The position numbers and the translations under genes were made by a program. From Strigamia acuminata (lineage: Eukaryota; Arthropoda; Chilopoda; Geophilomorpha; Linotaeniidae): 64,000 nt of DNA. Every line of letters starts with the position of its first letter. Within the stretch, counting starts at the first letter, position 1. Under the pieces are notes generated by a model. It ran no database searches and was not told where the DNA came from. It saw nothing but the letters and a program-made list of their open reading frames with translations. Shown here piece by piece: positions 29,725 to 40,299 of the stretch. The stretch is from the NCBI GenBank assembly GCA_949358305.1, contig OX442314.1, forward strand, positions 41,486,581 through 41,550,580, read 5' to 3'.

Positions 29725-30230
29725 AAAATGCATTTTATTTTCGCAAACAAACAAATACTCGCCCGTTTTTTGGTGGTGATGTGCCAACCAAACGACTAGA
29801 GAGAATACGGTAAAAAATCGGGCATAAAATGTGCATCGAGCGAATCGTGTGGAGCGAAAACGAGATCGGCAGATGGGCGGGGGCGCCTGGGAGTCGAGCG
29901 CAGACTCGAGGAGCAACGAGAGGAATAGACGAGCAATCTAGATCTTGTCTAACCGAAAAGCGACGCTTTGGTCGCACGCACAAATCGTTGATCCGGCCCG
30001 AATCAACCATTTGCGGTGCTTTTAGCGTCTAAACGAACATCCGTCGTCGGTGGGCCGAACCGACGAGGGATGTTTTTTTTAAATAATAATGGTTCCTATC
30101 AAATTCTCGCTCGAATCTCGAACGTTCCCGCTCGTCCTCGATCCAGTTATCGTTTGTCTGTGAGCGTCGGATCGCTTCGAGTGGCTTTGAATGTCGCGAT
30201 CAAAGAGCAAAGGGCAAAATTAAAACTAGA
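29725..30230. repeat. Twin-hairpin dispersed unit, copy 1
   Basis: This unit shares the block from 'CGACGCTTTGGTCGCACG' to the second hairpin with copies 2-4. Hairpin 1 is 29981-30013 with loop CCGGCCCGA; hairpin 2 is 30037-30073 with loop TGGGCCGAA. The minus strand starts a short frame 'MVDSGRINDL' inside hairpin 1. The flank after hairpin 2 matches copy 4 rather than copies 2 and 3. An AAGTA microsatellite follows at 30229-30266. Confidence 0.75.
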
Positions 30231-30414
30231 AGTAAAGTAAAGTAAAGTAAAGTAAAGTAAAGTAATCAAACCAACCCAAATAAATAACAGGGTGAAGACA
30301 TGTTTGGACGGGTGGAAGAGCGGACGGATGGACGGACGGACAATGCTTTCGGCGGCTTCCCGGCAGAGCGTGTTGGAGAGAAACGGCTCAAGTTGGAGAG
30401 AAACGGCTCGAAAA

Positions 30415-31800
30415 CGTGTTGGAAACCTGAAAAATCGAAATAGAATTAGCAATCGAACGTATTGGCAAACTAAAATGGCAAACTTACTCACGGGCAGACG
30501 GGCGCTTTTGGCGACGGCTTTCCGGCAGCGCGAGCTCGGAGTAACGGCAAAAAAACGTGTTGGAAACCTGAAAAATCGAAATAGAATTAGCAATCGAACG
30601 TATTGGCAAACTAAAATGGCAAACTTACTCACGGGCAGACGGGCGCTTTTGGCGGCGGCTTTCCGGCAGCGCGAGCTCGGAGTAACGGCAAAAAAACGTG
30701 TTGGAAACCTGAAAAATCGAAATAGAATTAGCAATCGAACGTATTGGCAAACTAAAATGGCAAACTTACTCACGGGCAGACGGGCGCTTTTGGCGGCGGC
30801 TTTCCGGCAGCGCGAGCTCGGAGTAACGGCAAAAAAACGTGTTGGAAACCTGAAAAATCGAAATAGAATTAGCAATCGAACGTATTGGCAAACTAAAATG
30901 GCAAACTTACTCACGGGCAGACGGGCGCTTTTGGCGGCGGCTTTCCGGCAGCGCGAGCTCGGAGTAACGGCAAAAAAACGTGTTGGAAACCTGAAAAATC
31001 GAAATAGAATTAGCAATCGAACGTATTGGCAAACTAAAATGGCAAACTTACTCACGGGCAGACGGGCGCTTTTGGCGGCGGCTTTCCGGCAGCGCGAGCT
31101 CGGAGTAACGGCAAAAAAACGTGTTGGAAACCTGAAAAATCGAAATAGAATTAGCAATCGAACGTATTGGCAAACTAAAATGGCAAACTTACTCACGGGC
31201 AGACGGGCGCTTTTGGCGACGGCTTTCCGGCAGCGCGAGCTCGGAGTAACGGCAAAAAAACGTGTTGGAAACCTGAAAAATCGAAATAGAATTAGCAATC
31301 GAACGTATTGGCAAACTAAAATGGCAAACTTACTCACGGGCAGACGGGCGCTTTTGGCGGCGGCTTTCCGGCAGCGCGAGCTCGGAGTAACGGCAAAAAA
31401 ACGTGTTGGAAACCTGAAAAATCGAAATAGAATTAGCAATCGAACGTATTGGCAAACTAAAATGGCAAACTTACTCACGGGCAGACGGGCGCTTTTGGCG
31501 GCGGCTTTCCGGCAGCGCGAGCTCGGAGTAACGGCAAAAAAAACGTGTTGGAAACCTGAAAAATCGAAATAGAATTAGCAATCGAACGTATTGGCAAACT
31601 AAAATGGCAAACTTACTCACGGGCAGACGGGCGCTTTTGGCGGCGGCTTTCCGGCAGCACGAGCTCGGAGTAACGGCAAAAAAAAGTGTTGGAAACCTGA
31701 AAAATCGAAATAGAATTAGCAATCGAACGTATTGGCAAACTAAAATGGCAAACTTACTCACCGACGGGAAGGTGTTGTCGGCGGTTCCCGGCAGCGCGAG
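30415..31800 (-). repeat. 141-bp tandem array; each unit has a 76-bp exon-like part and a 65-bp intron-like part
   Basis: Ten units start at 30415, 30556, 30697, 30838, 30979, 31120, 31261, 31402, 31544 and 31685; most are nearly identical. On the minus strand each contains GTGAGTAAGT (consensus donor), a TGCTAAT branch-like site, TTTCGATTTTTCAG (acceptor) and then a 76-bp GC-rich segment. Because 141 is a multiple of three, long frames of over 400 codons run through on both strands; these are by-products of the repeat. Whether the modules are spliced in life is unknown. Confidence 0.9.
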
Positions 31801-32032
31801 CTCGGAGGAAATAAGTAAATAAAAATAAAAATTATTTAATACACAGGCAAACAAATAAGGCAAAATCATAAAAGTTAAAATAAAAAGGAGGGGGGAAAAA
31901 AATCACCAAGCACCTTTATTTCTCGACATTAAATTTTGAGAAAAAATGTAAAATGTGAAATATAAATTGTAAAAAATTCCGTCAAAGCTAAAATGTAGCT
32001 AATATAAAAAAAGACAAATGCTTTTTTTAGGA

Positions 32033-32620
32033 TGCGAAACAGCGGGCAAGAGTGGGTCGAGTAAATGAATGAACGAATGTGCCTTCTAAAAGTGCGTTTG
32101 CTCGGCGGACGGAACGTCGAGACAACACGCCCGCGCCGCACGCACGTCGGTAGCCATCGCATGTCGCCTTTGACCCGAGCAAGCACACCTGGTCTGCACG
32201 GGGACGCTCACTTCTTGAAACCATGCAATCGCCGCCACGCCGAGGTGGGCGTGGGTCGAAATACACCGAGGACAGAGGAAGCTGTGTTAGAGCGCCAAAA
32301 CTGACCATTGGCGCGAATGCTGTGTCTGGGGGGACGACGAGGCGAGGCGCGGCGTGGGCGGTGGGGCGGGAGTCCCGGCGCTCCGTCGCCGAGCCACGGC
32401 ACGATCGACGGGCTCGATGCTGCAAGAACCGCGGTGAAGACGAAACGAGGATAAAAAATGCGCAAACAAACGAAACGGCGACAGCACTGGAGGAATTGTC
32501 GTCTCGTCACAAAGAAACGCAGCACACGCAAAAAAAAATTGTTAATTGCGTTCTAAACGGACGAGTTTGACGGCCGAAATCGGGTCGGGTCGAGATGCGA
32601 AACAGCGGGCAAGAGTGGAA
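32033..32620. repeat. Dispersed ~540-bp unit, copy 1
   Basis: Begins 'GCGAAACAGCGGGCAAGAGT' at 32037 and starts again with the same words near 32595. The GC-rich body (such as 'GCACGATCGACGGGCTCGAT') recurs at 52973-53540 and 60330-60560. Several overlapping frames exist on both strands, none with a known domain. From 31801 to 32032 nothing is seen. Confidence 0.7.
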
Positions 32621-32639
32621 AGAAAGAACAAATAAATGA

Positions 32640-33480
32640 ATAAAAGAATTGACAGGCCTCACTTCTTGAAACCGTTAAAATGCCGCCACGCCACAAACAA
32701 AAATAACGTTGCAAATATACATCATATAATTGATTTTAAAAGATAATGAGTTTAAAAGATAATGAGTTTTATTTTCGCAAACAGTTGTCCGCCTTTAGAT
32801 GGTGATACCAACCAAACGACTCTAGGCAATTGGTGTCGACTCGGCGGTGGACTTGTCGTTTGGATTATTACAATTACGGCAAAATTAGGCCTAAAACATG
32901 TGTTATCGAGCAAGGACGAGATGTTATATTGACGAAAAGAAAAACGACGCTTTGGTCGCACGCGCAAATCGTTGATCCGGCCCGAATCAACCATTTGCGG
33001 TGCTTTTAGCGTCTAAAACGAACATTCGTCGTCGGTGGGCCGAACCGACGAGGAATGTTTTTTTTAATAACACAAATGTGCTTGAAAACTCGAATTGAGC
33101 AAATAAAAAAAAACTGGCAGACAAAACGGCAAATATATAAACGAACGTGAGGCTTTTGATGGTCAAAACATGCGAAAATCCATGCGAAAAAATTAAATAA
33201 TCGAGCAAAAAATTTCAAAAACTGCGTAAAAAGTTCTAAAACCCATGTATAAAACTCAAAAATCGTGAGAAAATAGCGGTATATACACGTAAAATCTCAA
33301 AAACATAAGAAAATCCGAATAAAATGCACGTAAATGGTCAAAAATTATGAGAAAATCTGGATAAAATGCACGTGAAATGTCAAAAATCGTGAGAAAATAG
33401 CGGTATATACATGCAAGTGGTAAAAAATTATGAGAAAATCAACCAAAACCAAACCAAACCAAACCAACTTCGGCATTGTT
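32640..33480. repeat. Twin-hairpin dispersed unit, copy 2
   Basis: Starts with 'CTTCTTGAAACCGTTAAAAT' and 'GCCGCCACGCCACAAAC', shared with 53640 and 60560. Hairpin 1 is 32963-32999 (14-bp stem with one mismatch, loop CCGGCCCGA); hairpin 2 is 33022-33058 (loop TGGGCCGAA, one mismatch). The 3' flank, with 'AAAACTGGCAGACAAAA' and repeated ACCAA near 33455, is shared with copy 3. Confidence 0.75.
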
Positions 33481-33974
33481 AATAGAACAAAATTTGTTCT
33501 TACTTAAAGTGAAGATATATCGTGAAACACCATTTATACCATCTGCTTTCGAGAGAGCACTAGTCAGCTGGTTATGAGGAAATGCGGGGTTTACATTTTG
33601 GTTTACAAAAAAAAACTGGCAGACAAAATGGCAAAGATATAAATGAATGTGGGGCTTTTGGTGATGAAAACATCTGTTAATCCATGCCAAAAAACTAAAA
33701 ATCGGGCAAAAACTTTCAAAAACTATAAAAAGTTCAAAAACTGTAAAAATTTCATAAACCGCGCATAAAATGTCAAAACTCATGATAAAATCTGGATAAA
33801 ATAAAAACATGGGAATTTCCAGTGTTGGAATTAAAACGGCAAATTAAATGGCAAATGTGCCCAGCAGGAGTCGAGACCAAATTTTCTCAAGCAAAAATCA
33901 CAAAAAACTGGAATAAAAACATGGTTTGCTCGTGAAAATCAGCTCTTTTGCTGGTGCAAACAAACTAAAAAAGG
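33481..33974. repeat. AT-rich dispersed repeat remainder
   Basis: The part to about 33600 matches 36535-36650 ('AACAAAATTTGTTCTTACTT'). The rest is AT-rich with no gene seen. Confidence 0.55.
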
Positions 33975-34372
33975 GCAAATTTACTCACCGACGGAGAGGT
34001 GCTGTTGGCGGCTTTCCGGCAGAGCGAGTCGGAGAGAAACGGCTCGAAACGGCCAATAAACCTGAAATTTAAAAACAAAATCAGCACTCGAATGCACCAA
34101 CACACAAAATGGCAAAATTACTCACGGACGGGGAGTGCAGTTGGCGGCTTTCCGGCAGCGCGAGTCGGAGAGAAACGGCTCGAAACGGCCAACAAACCTG
34201 AAATTTAAAAACAAAATCAGCACTCGAATGCACCAGCACACAAAATGACATAATTACTCACGGACCGGGTGCAGTTGGCGGCTTTCCGGCAGCGCGAGTT
34301 GGAGAGAAACGGCGCGAGTTGGAGAGAAACGGCTCGAAACGGCCACAAACCTGAAATTTAAAAACAAAATGG
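33975..34372 (-). repeat. ~136-bp exon/intron-like modules
   Basis: Three units are marked by the donor-like GTGAGTAA (minus strand; plus-strand TTACTCAC at 33981, 34118 and 34254). Each has an acceptor AAATTTCAG followed by GTTT and 'GGCCGTTTCGAGCC'. The exon-like parts share 'GCTGCCGGAAAGCCGCC' with the 141-bp units, so the two arrays are diverged relatives. Confidence 0.8.
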
Positions 34373-35458
34373 AATAAACACGTTTTGATGCTCGTGAAAA
34401 TCAGAGGCGCTTTTGACGGCGCAGAGAGATTACAGGGGCAAATGTGCCGTGGATTTAAAAAGGCAGAAATCGAGCCTTGATTTTCACGAGCCAAAAAATC
34501 ACAAAAAAAAAAACCCGAAATGAAACAAAATGGAATAAACACGTTTTGATGCTCGTGAAAATCAGAGGCGCTTTTGACGGCGCAGAGAGATTACAGGGGC
34601 AAATGTGCCGTGGATTTAAAAAGGCAGAAATCGAGCCTTGATTTTCACGAGCCAAAAAATCACAAAAAAAAAAACCCGAAATGAAACAAAATGGAATAAA
34701 CACGTTTTGATGCTCGTGAAAATCAGAGGCGCTTTTGACGGCGCAGAGAGATTACAGGGGCAAATGTGCCGTGGATTTAAAAAGGCAGAAATCGAGCCTT
34801 GATTTTCACGAGCCAAAAAATCACAAAAAAAAAAACCCGAAATGAAACAAAATGGAATAAACACGTTTTGATGCTCGTGAAAATCAGAGGCGCTTTTGAC
34901 GGCGCAGAGAGATTACAGGGGCAAATGTGCCGTGGATTTAAAAAGGCAGAAATCGAGCCTTGATTTTCACGAGCCAAAAAATCACAAAAAAAAAAACCCG
35001 AAATGAAACAAAATGGAATAAACACGTTTTGATGCTCGTGAAAATCAGAGGCGCTTTTGACGGCGCAGAGAGATTACAGGGGCAAATGTGCCGTGGATTT
35101 AAAAAGGCAGAAATCGAGCCTTGATTTTCACGAGCCAAAAAATCACAAAAAAAAAAACCCGAAATGAAACAAAATGGAATAAACACGTTTTGATGCTCGT
35201 GAAAATCAGAGGCGCTTTTGACGGCGCAGAGAGATTACAGGGGCAAATGTGCCGTGGATTTAAAAAGGCAGAAATCGAGCCTTGATTTTCACGAGCCAAA
35301 AAATCACAAAAAAAAAAACCCGAAATGAAACAAAATGGAATAAACACGTTTTGATGCTCGTGAAAATCAGAGGCGCTTTTGACGGCGCAGAGAGATTACA
35401 GGGGCAAATGTGCCGTGGATTTAAAAAGGCAGAAATCGAGCCTTGATTTTCACGAGTC
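34373..35458. repeat. 161-bp tandem array, seven units
   Basis: 'CACGTTTTGATGCTCG' recurs every 161 bp from 34379 to about 35345, nearly without change. Each unit holds an inverted pair, GCTCGTGAAAATCA and TGATTTTCACGAGC, about 85 bp apart. The position matching the acceptor of the neighbouring modules reads TTTCGGG, so the AG is lost. The repeated 82-residue frames are not genes. Confidence 0.9.
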
Positions 35459-35900
35459 AAAAAAACACGAAAAATTGACATGAAAATCACGAGATTGCTT
35501 TCCGTACTCTGGTTAAACTGGTGAGTGAACAAGCATGCTGTCGGCGGTCTGGTGGTAGCAGGAGTCGGGAGAAGGCATAAAGCGTTGAAAACCTGAAAGA
35601 AAAAAAATAAAATGAGTAAATAAAATGGTAAGAGAAAATATGACAAAAATACAAACGAATGACCCAGACGGACTGGTTGCTTTCGGTGGCTTCCCGGCAG
35701 CGCCCGCTCGGAGTAATGGCACAAAAACGAGACAGAAATTCGAAAAATAAAAAAAAATAAATGAGAAAATGAATGTACTGACTGACAGAAAAAAATGGAA
35801 AACAAATATAATGCTTTTGGCAGTTTTCCGGCAGTGCAAGCTGGGGAGAATGGCGCAAAAACGTGTAAAAATGTAGATTGTAAAACATTTTGTTAAACCC
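35459..35900 (-). repeat. Further diverged exon/intron-like modules
   Basis: The minus strand again shows TTTCTTTCAG followed by GTTTTCAACGC (near 35595) and a 'GAGCGGGCGCTGCCGGGAAG' exon-like segment (near 35700). These are old relatives of the 141-bp module. No gene is accepted. Confidence 0.5.
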
Positions 35901-35929
35901 TAAAACATATTTTAGCGAGCAAAAACGAA

Positions 35930-36650
35930 ATGTTATATTGACGAACGGAAAAAAACCACGCTTTGGTCGCACGTGCAAATTGTTGATCCGGCCCAAACCA
36001 ACAATTTGCAGTGCTTTTAGCGTCTAAAACGAACATTCCTCGTCGGTGGGCCGAACCGACGAGGAATGTTTTTTTTTAATAACACAAATGTGCTTGGAAC
36101 TTTGAATTGGGCAAATAAAAAAAAACTGGCAGACAAAACGCCAAATATATAAACGAACGAGAGGTTTTTGGTGGTGAAAATATGTAAACATACATGCAAA
36201 AAATTAAAACTCGAGAAAAAATTTCCAAAAACTGTGTGAAAAGTTCAATAATTGTCAGAAAATATTAATAAAGAACATGTAAAATCTTAAAAATCATGAG
36301 AAAATACTGGTATATGCACGTAAATGATAAAAAATTATGAGAAAATCTGAATTAAATGCACAAGAAATGCCAAAAAACACGGGAAAATTTCGTTTGTAAA
36401 ATCAATTCGTGTCAAATTCGGTTAGGCTTACGACGCAAACGCAAATGCAAATACAGACGTACTGGTACATAAAAATTATGAAAAATTCAACCAAAACCAA
36501 ACCAAACCAAACCAAAGCAACCCCGGCATTGTTAATAAAACAAAATTTGTTCTTACTTAAAGTGAAGATATATCGTGAGACGCCATTTATACACCTGCTT
36601 GCTTGAGAGCACTGATCAGCTGATTATGAAGAAATACGGGGTTTACATTT
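35930..36650. repeat. Twin-hairpin dispersed unit, copy 3
   Basis: Hairpin 1 is 35974-36010 (loop CCGGCCCAA); hairpin 2 is 36033-36069 (perfect 14-bp stem, loop TGGGCCGAA). The flank to 36650 is shared with copy 2. From 36650 to 37050 only A-rich simple repeats (AAAAT and AAACG runs near 36900) are seen. Confidence 0.75.
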
Positions 36651-36896
36651 GACGATGAATTTCTCCACGGGCGAACACATGTCTAGTAGTGTTCTAGTAC
36701 CAATTCTAGAACAGTTGTGAACTGAGCACTACTCGCAATTTGTTTACAAGTTCCATTCTTCGCAACCGTACTGGAAGGCAAAATAGCAAGAGAAAATGTA
36801 CGAACGAACTTTACTTTTTGACACAAGAGGTCGCTGTAACCTTGAGCGAGGTTTTCATACGAAAAATAACTAAATATAAGAGTTGGTTGATTGAAA

Positions 36897-36927
<31 letters not shown>

Positions 36928-37049
36928 CGAAACGAAACGAAACGAGACGAAGACAAGAAAATAAAAATAAATAAACCAATAAAATGATAAAATAAAATAT
37001 TAAATATTAATAAAAATAAAAATAAATAAATGAATAAATAACAGCAAAA

Positions 37050-37660
37050 ACAGTGGTTGCATTCAAAAATTAACCTAACAATCTTTAGTTTAAGTGTATT
37101 TTAAGTTTTAACATGGGTTTAAACAGGAAATTATGTCATTTAATGACGCGTAGTAAGTCGTTACTTACTACACATTGCCATTCACTCAGAATTACGCATA
37201 TGGTAATTAACAACACTCGCTTGCATTATTGCTGCCACACACCACAGTGCTTGACGCAACGTATTTCGAAATGGTAATAGAAAATTTGGTCTAAAAAATT
37301 GGGTTTTTTGGGTAAAAAATTGCATTCTTTTCACATAAAAAAATTGGATTTTTTAGACAAAAATTGGGCTTTTTAGACAAAAAAAATTGCATTCTTTTCA
37401 CAGAAAAAAATTGGACTTTTTAGACTAAAATTGGTCTTTTTAGACAAAAAATTGCGTTTTTTGGCAAAAAAAAGCTCGTTTTAAGCAATAATTGCTCTAT
37501 TGAGACAAAAAATTGCACTTTTTGGTAAAAATTGCAATTTTTTAGGCAAAAAATTGGCTTTTTAGGCCAAAATTGCACCTTTTAAGCAAAAAATCACTAC
37601 CTAATAGGCAAAAATTGCACTTTTCCCATAAATGCTCAATTTTTATTCGCAAAAATCACC
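37050..37660. repeat. Dispersed AT-rich repeat, copy 2
   Basis: Counterpart of 16908-17345, with a longer series of 'GGCAAAAAATTG' units. No coding. Confidence 0.7.
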
Positions 37661-38101
37661 AGCATCAAAACGTAAAAAATAATAAGACACTTTACTTTTT
37701 TTTACCCTTTTAACTAAATCACTTTCTTCAATTTTATGAACTTAAGTTCTAAATTGAGAAAAAAAGGGGAAAAACTAAAAACAATAAAAGAATTATCTCA
37801 GACAAAAGGAGGGGAAAAAGGAGAAGGGGGAGAAAAGGGGTGAAGAAAATACTTAAGAACTTAATCCGTCCCGCCAAAGAAACGATAATTTCTGACGCAC
37901 GCGCGGTTGTCCTTTATTGCTACTGTTCAATTCTACCTTTTTTATCCCTTTTTTCCGGTTAAATGCCATTTCATACACGTTTGCCACACGAGTGGCTAGG
38001 AAAGACCATTGACAGTGAGTGTGTTTCTTTCTTATAAATTTTTTCCTGTTTGTGTTTATTAATTTATTTATCTCTTTGCTTCCTACATAAGATGAAAAAA
38101 C

Positions 38102-38290
38102 GTGTGCAATTTCGCACCGTATGCAAACGGCGACCTTGTGGTCCGGTTCGCCAGCAGAAAGGCATGCGAGGAAGTCGCCCTCGCACACGGCGCGCTGGAC
38201 GATGGCGACGTCGCACCAGTCGGCGAAGGAGCCGCGCCAATCGCCGAAAAAGCCGAGATTTTTCTCGTCGGCGATGTCGCCATTAAGGTG
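38102..38290 (+). CDS. Exon-like ORF, unrecognised
   Basis: A GC-rich plus-strand frame reads 'YANGDLVVRFASRKACEEVA' and 'AEKAEIFLVGDVAIK', followed at once by GTGAGA, a good donor. The bases before it end in an acceptor-like CCTACATAAG, but that acceptor would put a stop in this frame, so the exon start is unclear. The rest of 37660-38460 holds no other gene. Confidence 0.25.
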
Positions 38291-38462
38291 AGAAATGTAA
38301 ATAATGCATTTATTTTGTTATACGGTATAAACGCCACCATTTCTTGAGCTCGTGCCACCCCATTTGACCAAAAATAGACTTTTATAAAACCAACTAAAAA
38401 GCAAATAAAATAAATGAGTAATAAATATTTTTCTTTATAAGGTGCATTTATTTTCTGTTTAA

Positions 38463-38791
38463 CTAATCTCCAAACATTTGATTAAAATTGCGTTGCAATT
38501 CCACGCTTTCACTGAAAAGGTTACTTTGATCCTTTAACAAGGTGTGAAATTGTTCATCACTTTTTTGTGATTCCAGCCGGTCCTTTCTAATTTCTTCCAG
38601 CATCTCCACGATGATGGTCTTTGGAGTTTGCTTCCTCCTATTTTTCCGCTCTAGAAATTTAGCTCTTGCAGCGGAAATCGTCGGTGTTTGGTCTACGTTT
38701 GCAAAACTCCCAGTGGCATCCGAGTCCGATATTTCCCTGTCTGCATCTGGGGCCAAGTTCTCAGTTGGGGAAGAGTATTCCCCCGTATCTA
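38463..38791 (-). CDS. C-terminal exon of a Myb/SANT-type protein (probable)
   Basis: The frame, open from a likely acceptor (TATATGTAG) at 38792, encodes an acidic stretch and then a charged helix 'PKTIIVEMLEEIRKDRLESQ', ending 'NFNQMFGD'. This layout resembles the tail of Myb/SANT-like proteins linked to Harbinger transposons. The DNA-binding domain is not seen upstream. From 38792 to 39310 no gene is seen; near 38890-39040 a degenerate 'AATTTTCTTTAAATCTCTTG' repeat occurs, and 39160-39260 matches the dispersed repeat at 3515-3620. Confidence 0.4.
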
Positions 38792-39310
38792 CATATAATA
38801 AATGATAATTTTAGTTATTTTAAATTAACTTATTTGCAAATAATGTTTCAAAATTAGTTTTTACACCTATTTACAGCCATAAATTAATTCCTTGGAATTT
38901 TCTTTAAATCCCTCGGAATTTTCGTTAAATTCCTGGAATTTTTTCTTAAAAGTATTGAAATTTTCTTTAAATCTCTTGATGTCTTCTTTAAATCTCTCGA
39001 ATTTTCTTTAAATTTCTTGAAATTTTCTTTGAATCTAAAGAATTTATTTTGATCATTTAGTTTTAGTTTGTTTCTTTTATTTTTAATTTTATCAAGTTAC
39101 AAACTCTGAATAAAAAAGAAAATGAAATAATTTTTTTTATGGCAGCATCAGTACCGTAGGATTGATCCTTCTAGGCTACCATACGTAGATGTAGTAAAGC
39201 ATAAAGATTCGTTCTGTCGAGAACGATGCCCTTGATTCAAGACTGTAAACCCCGTAGTCACGAAACAGATAAAGGACTAGATGGGATGCGAAAACTCCTG
39301 TCAGAAAAAT

Positions 39311-39813
39311 TGTGAGTGTTCGGACGGACGCCACGTGGTCGGGGGAGAGCCACGGAGGCGCTGGACGCAACACACACGATAAAACAAACCACGAAATACA
39401 CGGAGACACAATATAGTTTTAGTTATGGCTTTATTGGATGTCTAGGGGTATGATTGTAGTGTCCCATAGTGTATTTCCCAAGGCGGCGGTTCCTTCGGCC
39501 GCCATGACACACGAGGTCGGTAATCGGTTTTGGGCCACGCCGCCGAAGTTACGGTTAACGTCCGGCGAACGTGGCGCAACTGGACGCTCAGGTCCCGGCG
39601 GGCGATATCATCAACAACTCCTGTGCCCCTACGGGGCCAACCACTTCCGGAAGGGCGACTTCCGGGGCCCGATCCTGCTTGACCAAAGGCCCGCAGCTCC
39701 ACCTGGTTGCGGAGGACCGCAACAGGCTGCGCGAGATACGAGAGGCGCTGGAGCTGCGCCAAGTGCATTGCCGTTGCAGTGCAGCGACCCGTGCGCAGGG
39801 GCAGCTGGTCACA
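39311..39813 (-). repeat. 3' LTR (503 bp)
   Basis: On the plus strand it begins TGTGAGTG and ends GGTCACA, a TGTGA/TCACA inverted edge. It matches the 5' LTR closely but lacks two segments of about 39 and 81 bp that are present there. Confidence 0.95.
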
Positions 39814-39829
39814 TTTCCCCCTCCCCCCT
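39814..39829 (-). promoter_or_regulatory. Polypurine tract
   Basis: The minus strand reads AGGGGGGAGGGGGAAA directly before the 3' LTR start TGTGACC. This is the expected plus-strand DNA primer site. Confidence 0.9.
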
Positions 39830-40299
39830 GGAAAAAGGTAAGTACGAGGGGGTACAACGCAATCACTGAAGTGGTTGTTGAAAGTTAACACATCGCATTA
39901 CTTTTCTTTTTTCAGATATCAGATGACCATATTTCGGACGAGCCATCAGCTAGAACGAAGATCACCGGTAGGAATGCACTTGGGAAAACAACACCTGTAA
40001 GGAACACAAACACACTTACCCCCAGGATGGAAACTTGTACAATGTAAACACTATTGAAAATAAAAACTTGTAAAATAAACACTTGTAATTATAAAACATG
40101 AATAAAAACACTTTTGAACTTTAATATCTAACATTTGTAGTTATTGAATCAATTTAACATTAAAAGGTAAGTATAATAATTTTAACACTTTGGAATAATA
40201 AAAAAAACTTGTTTTGACAATAAAAAAAAATCATTCTTGGCACTATAAAAGTCTTAACAGGCTTGGCCAAACTTCTTCTCGAAAAACGACGGCGAAACT

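Noticed and set aside
30147-31572. Open frames of 443 (minus) and 426 (plus) codons over the 141-bp array
   Set aside because: They exist because the unit length is a multiple of three; their peptides simply repeat, and the minus strand shows splice-like sites inside each unit.
29735-33000. Conserved short peptide 'MVDSGRINDL' in several copies
   Set aside because: Its first codons lie inside hairpin 1, whose structure explains the conservation; the rest of the frames diverge and have no shared end.
34258-35347. Repeated 82-codon minus-strand frames
   Set aside because: Identical peptides caused by the 161-bp array, Phe/Ser-rich, no start context or domain.
30415-35458. Regular arrays that resemble CRISPR repeats
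   Set aside because: Units are nearly identical over their whole length with no unique spacers, and the genome is eukaryotic.
39311-39813. The left LTR as a solo LTR unrelated to the gypsy ORFs
   Set aside because: The polypurine tract directly beside it, the primer site beside the right copy and the shared AAAT duplication tie both LTRs to one element.
39438-39891. Plus- and minus-strand frames of 92-149 codons, repeated at 49582-50043
   Set aside because: They lie within the two LTRs and arise from their GC-rich sequence; duplicated only because LTRs are duplicated.
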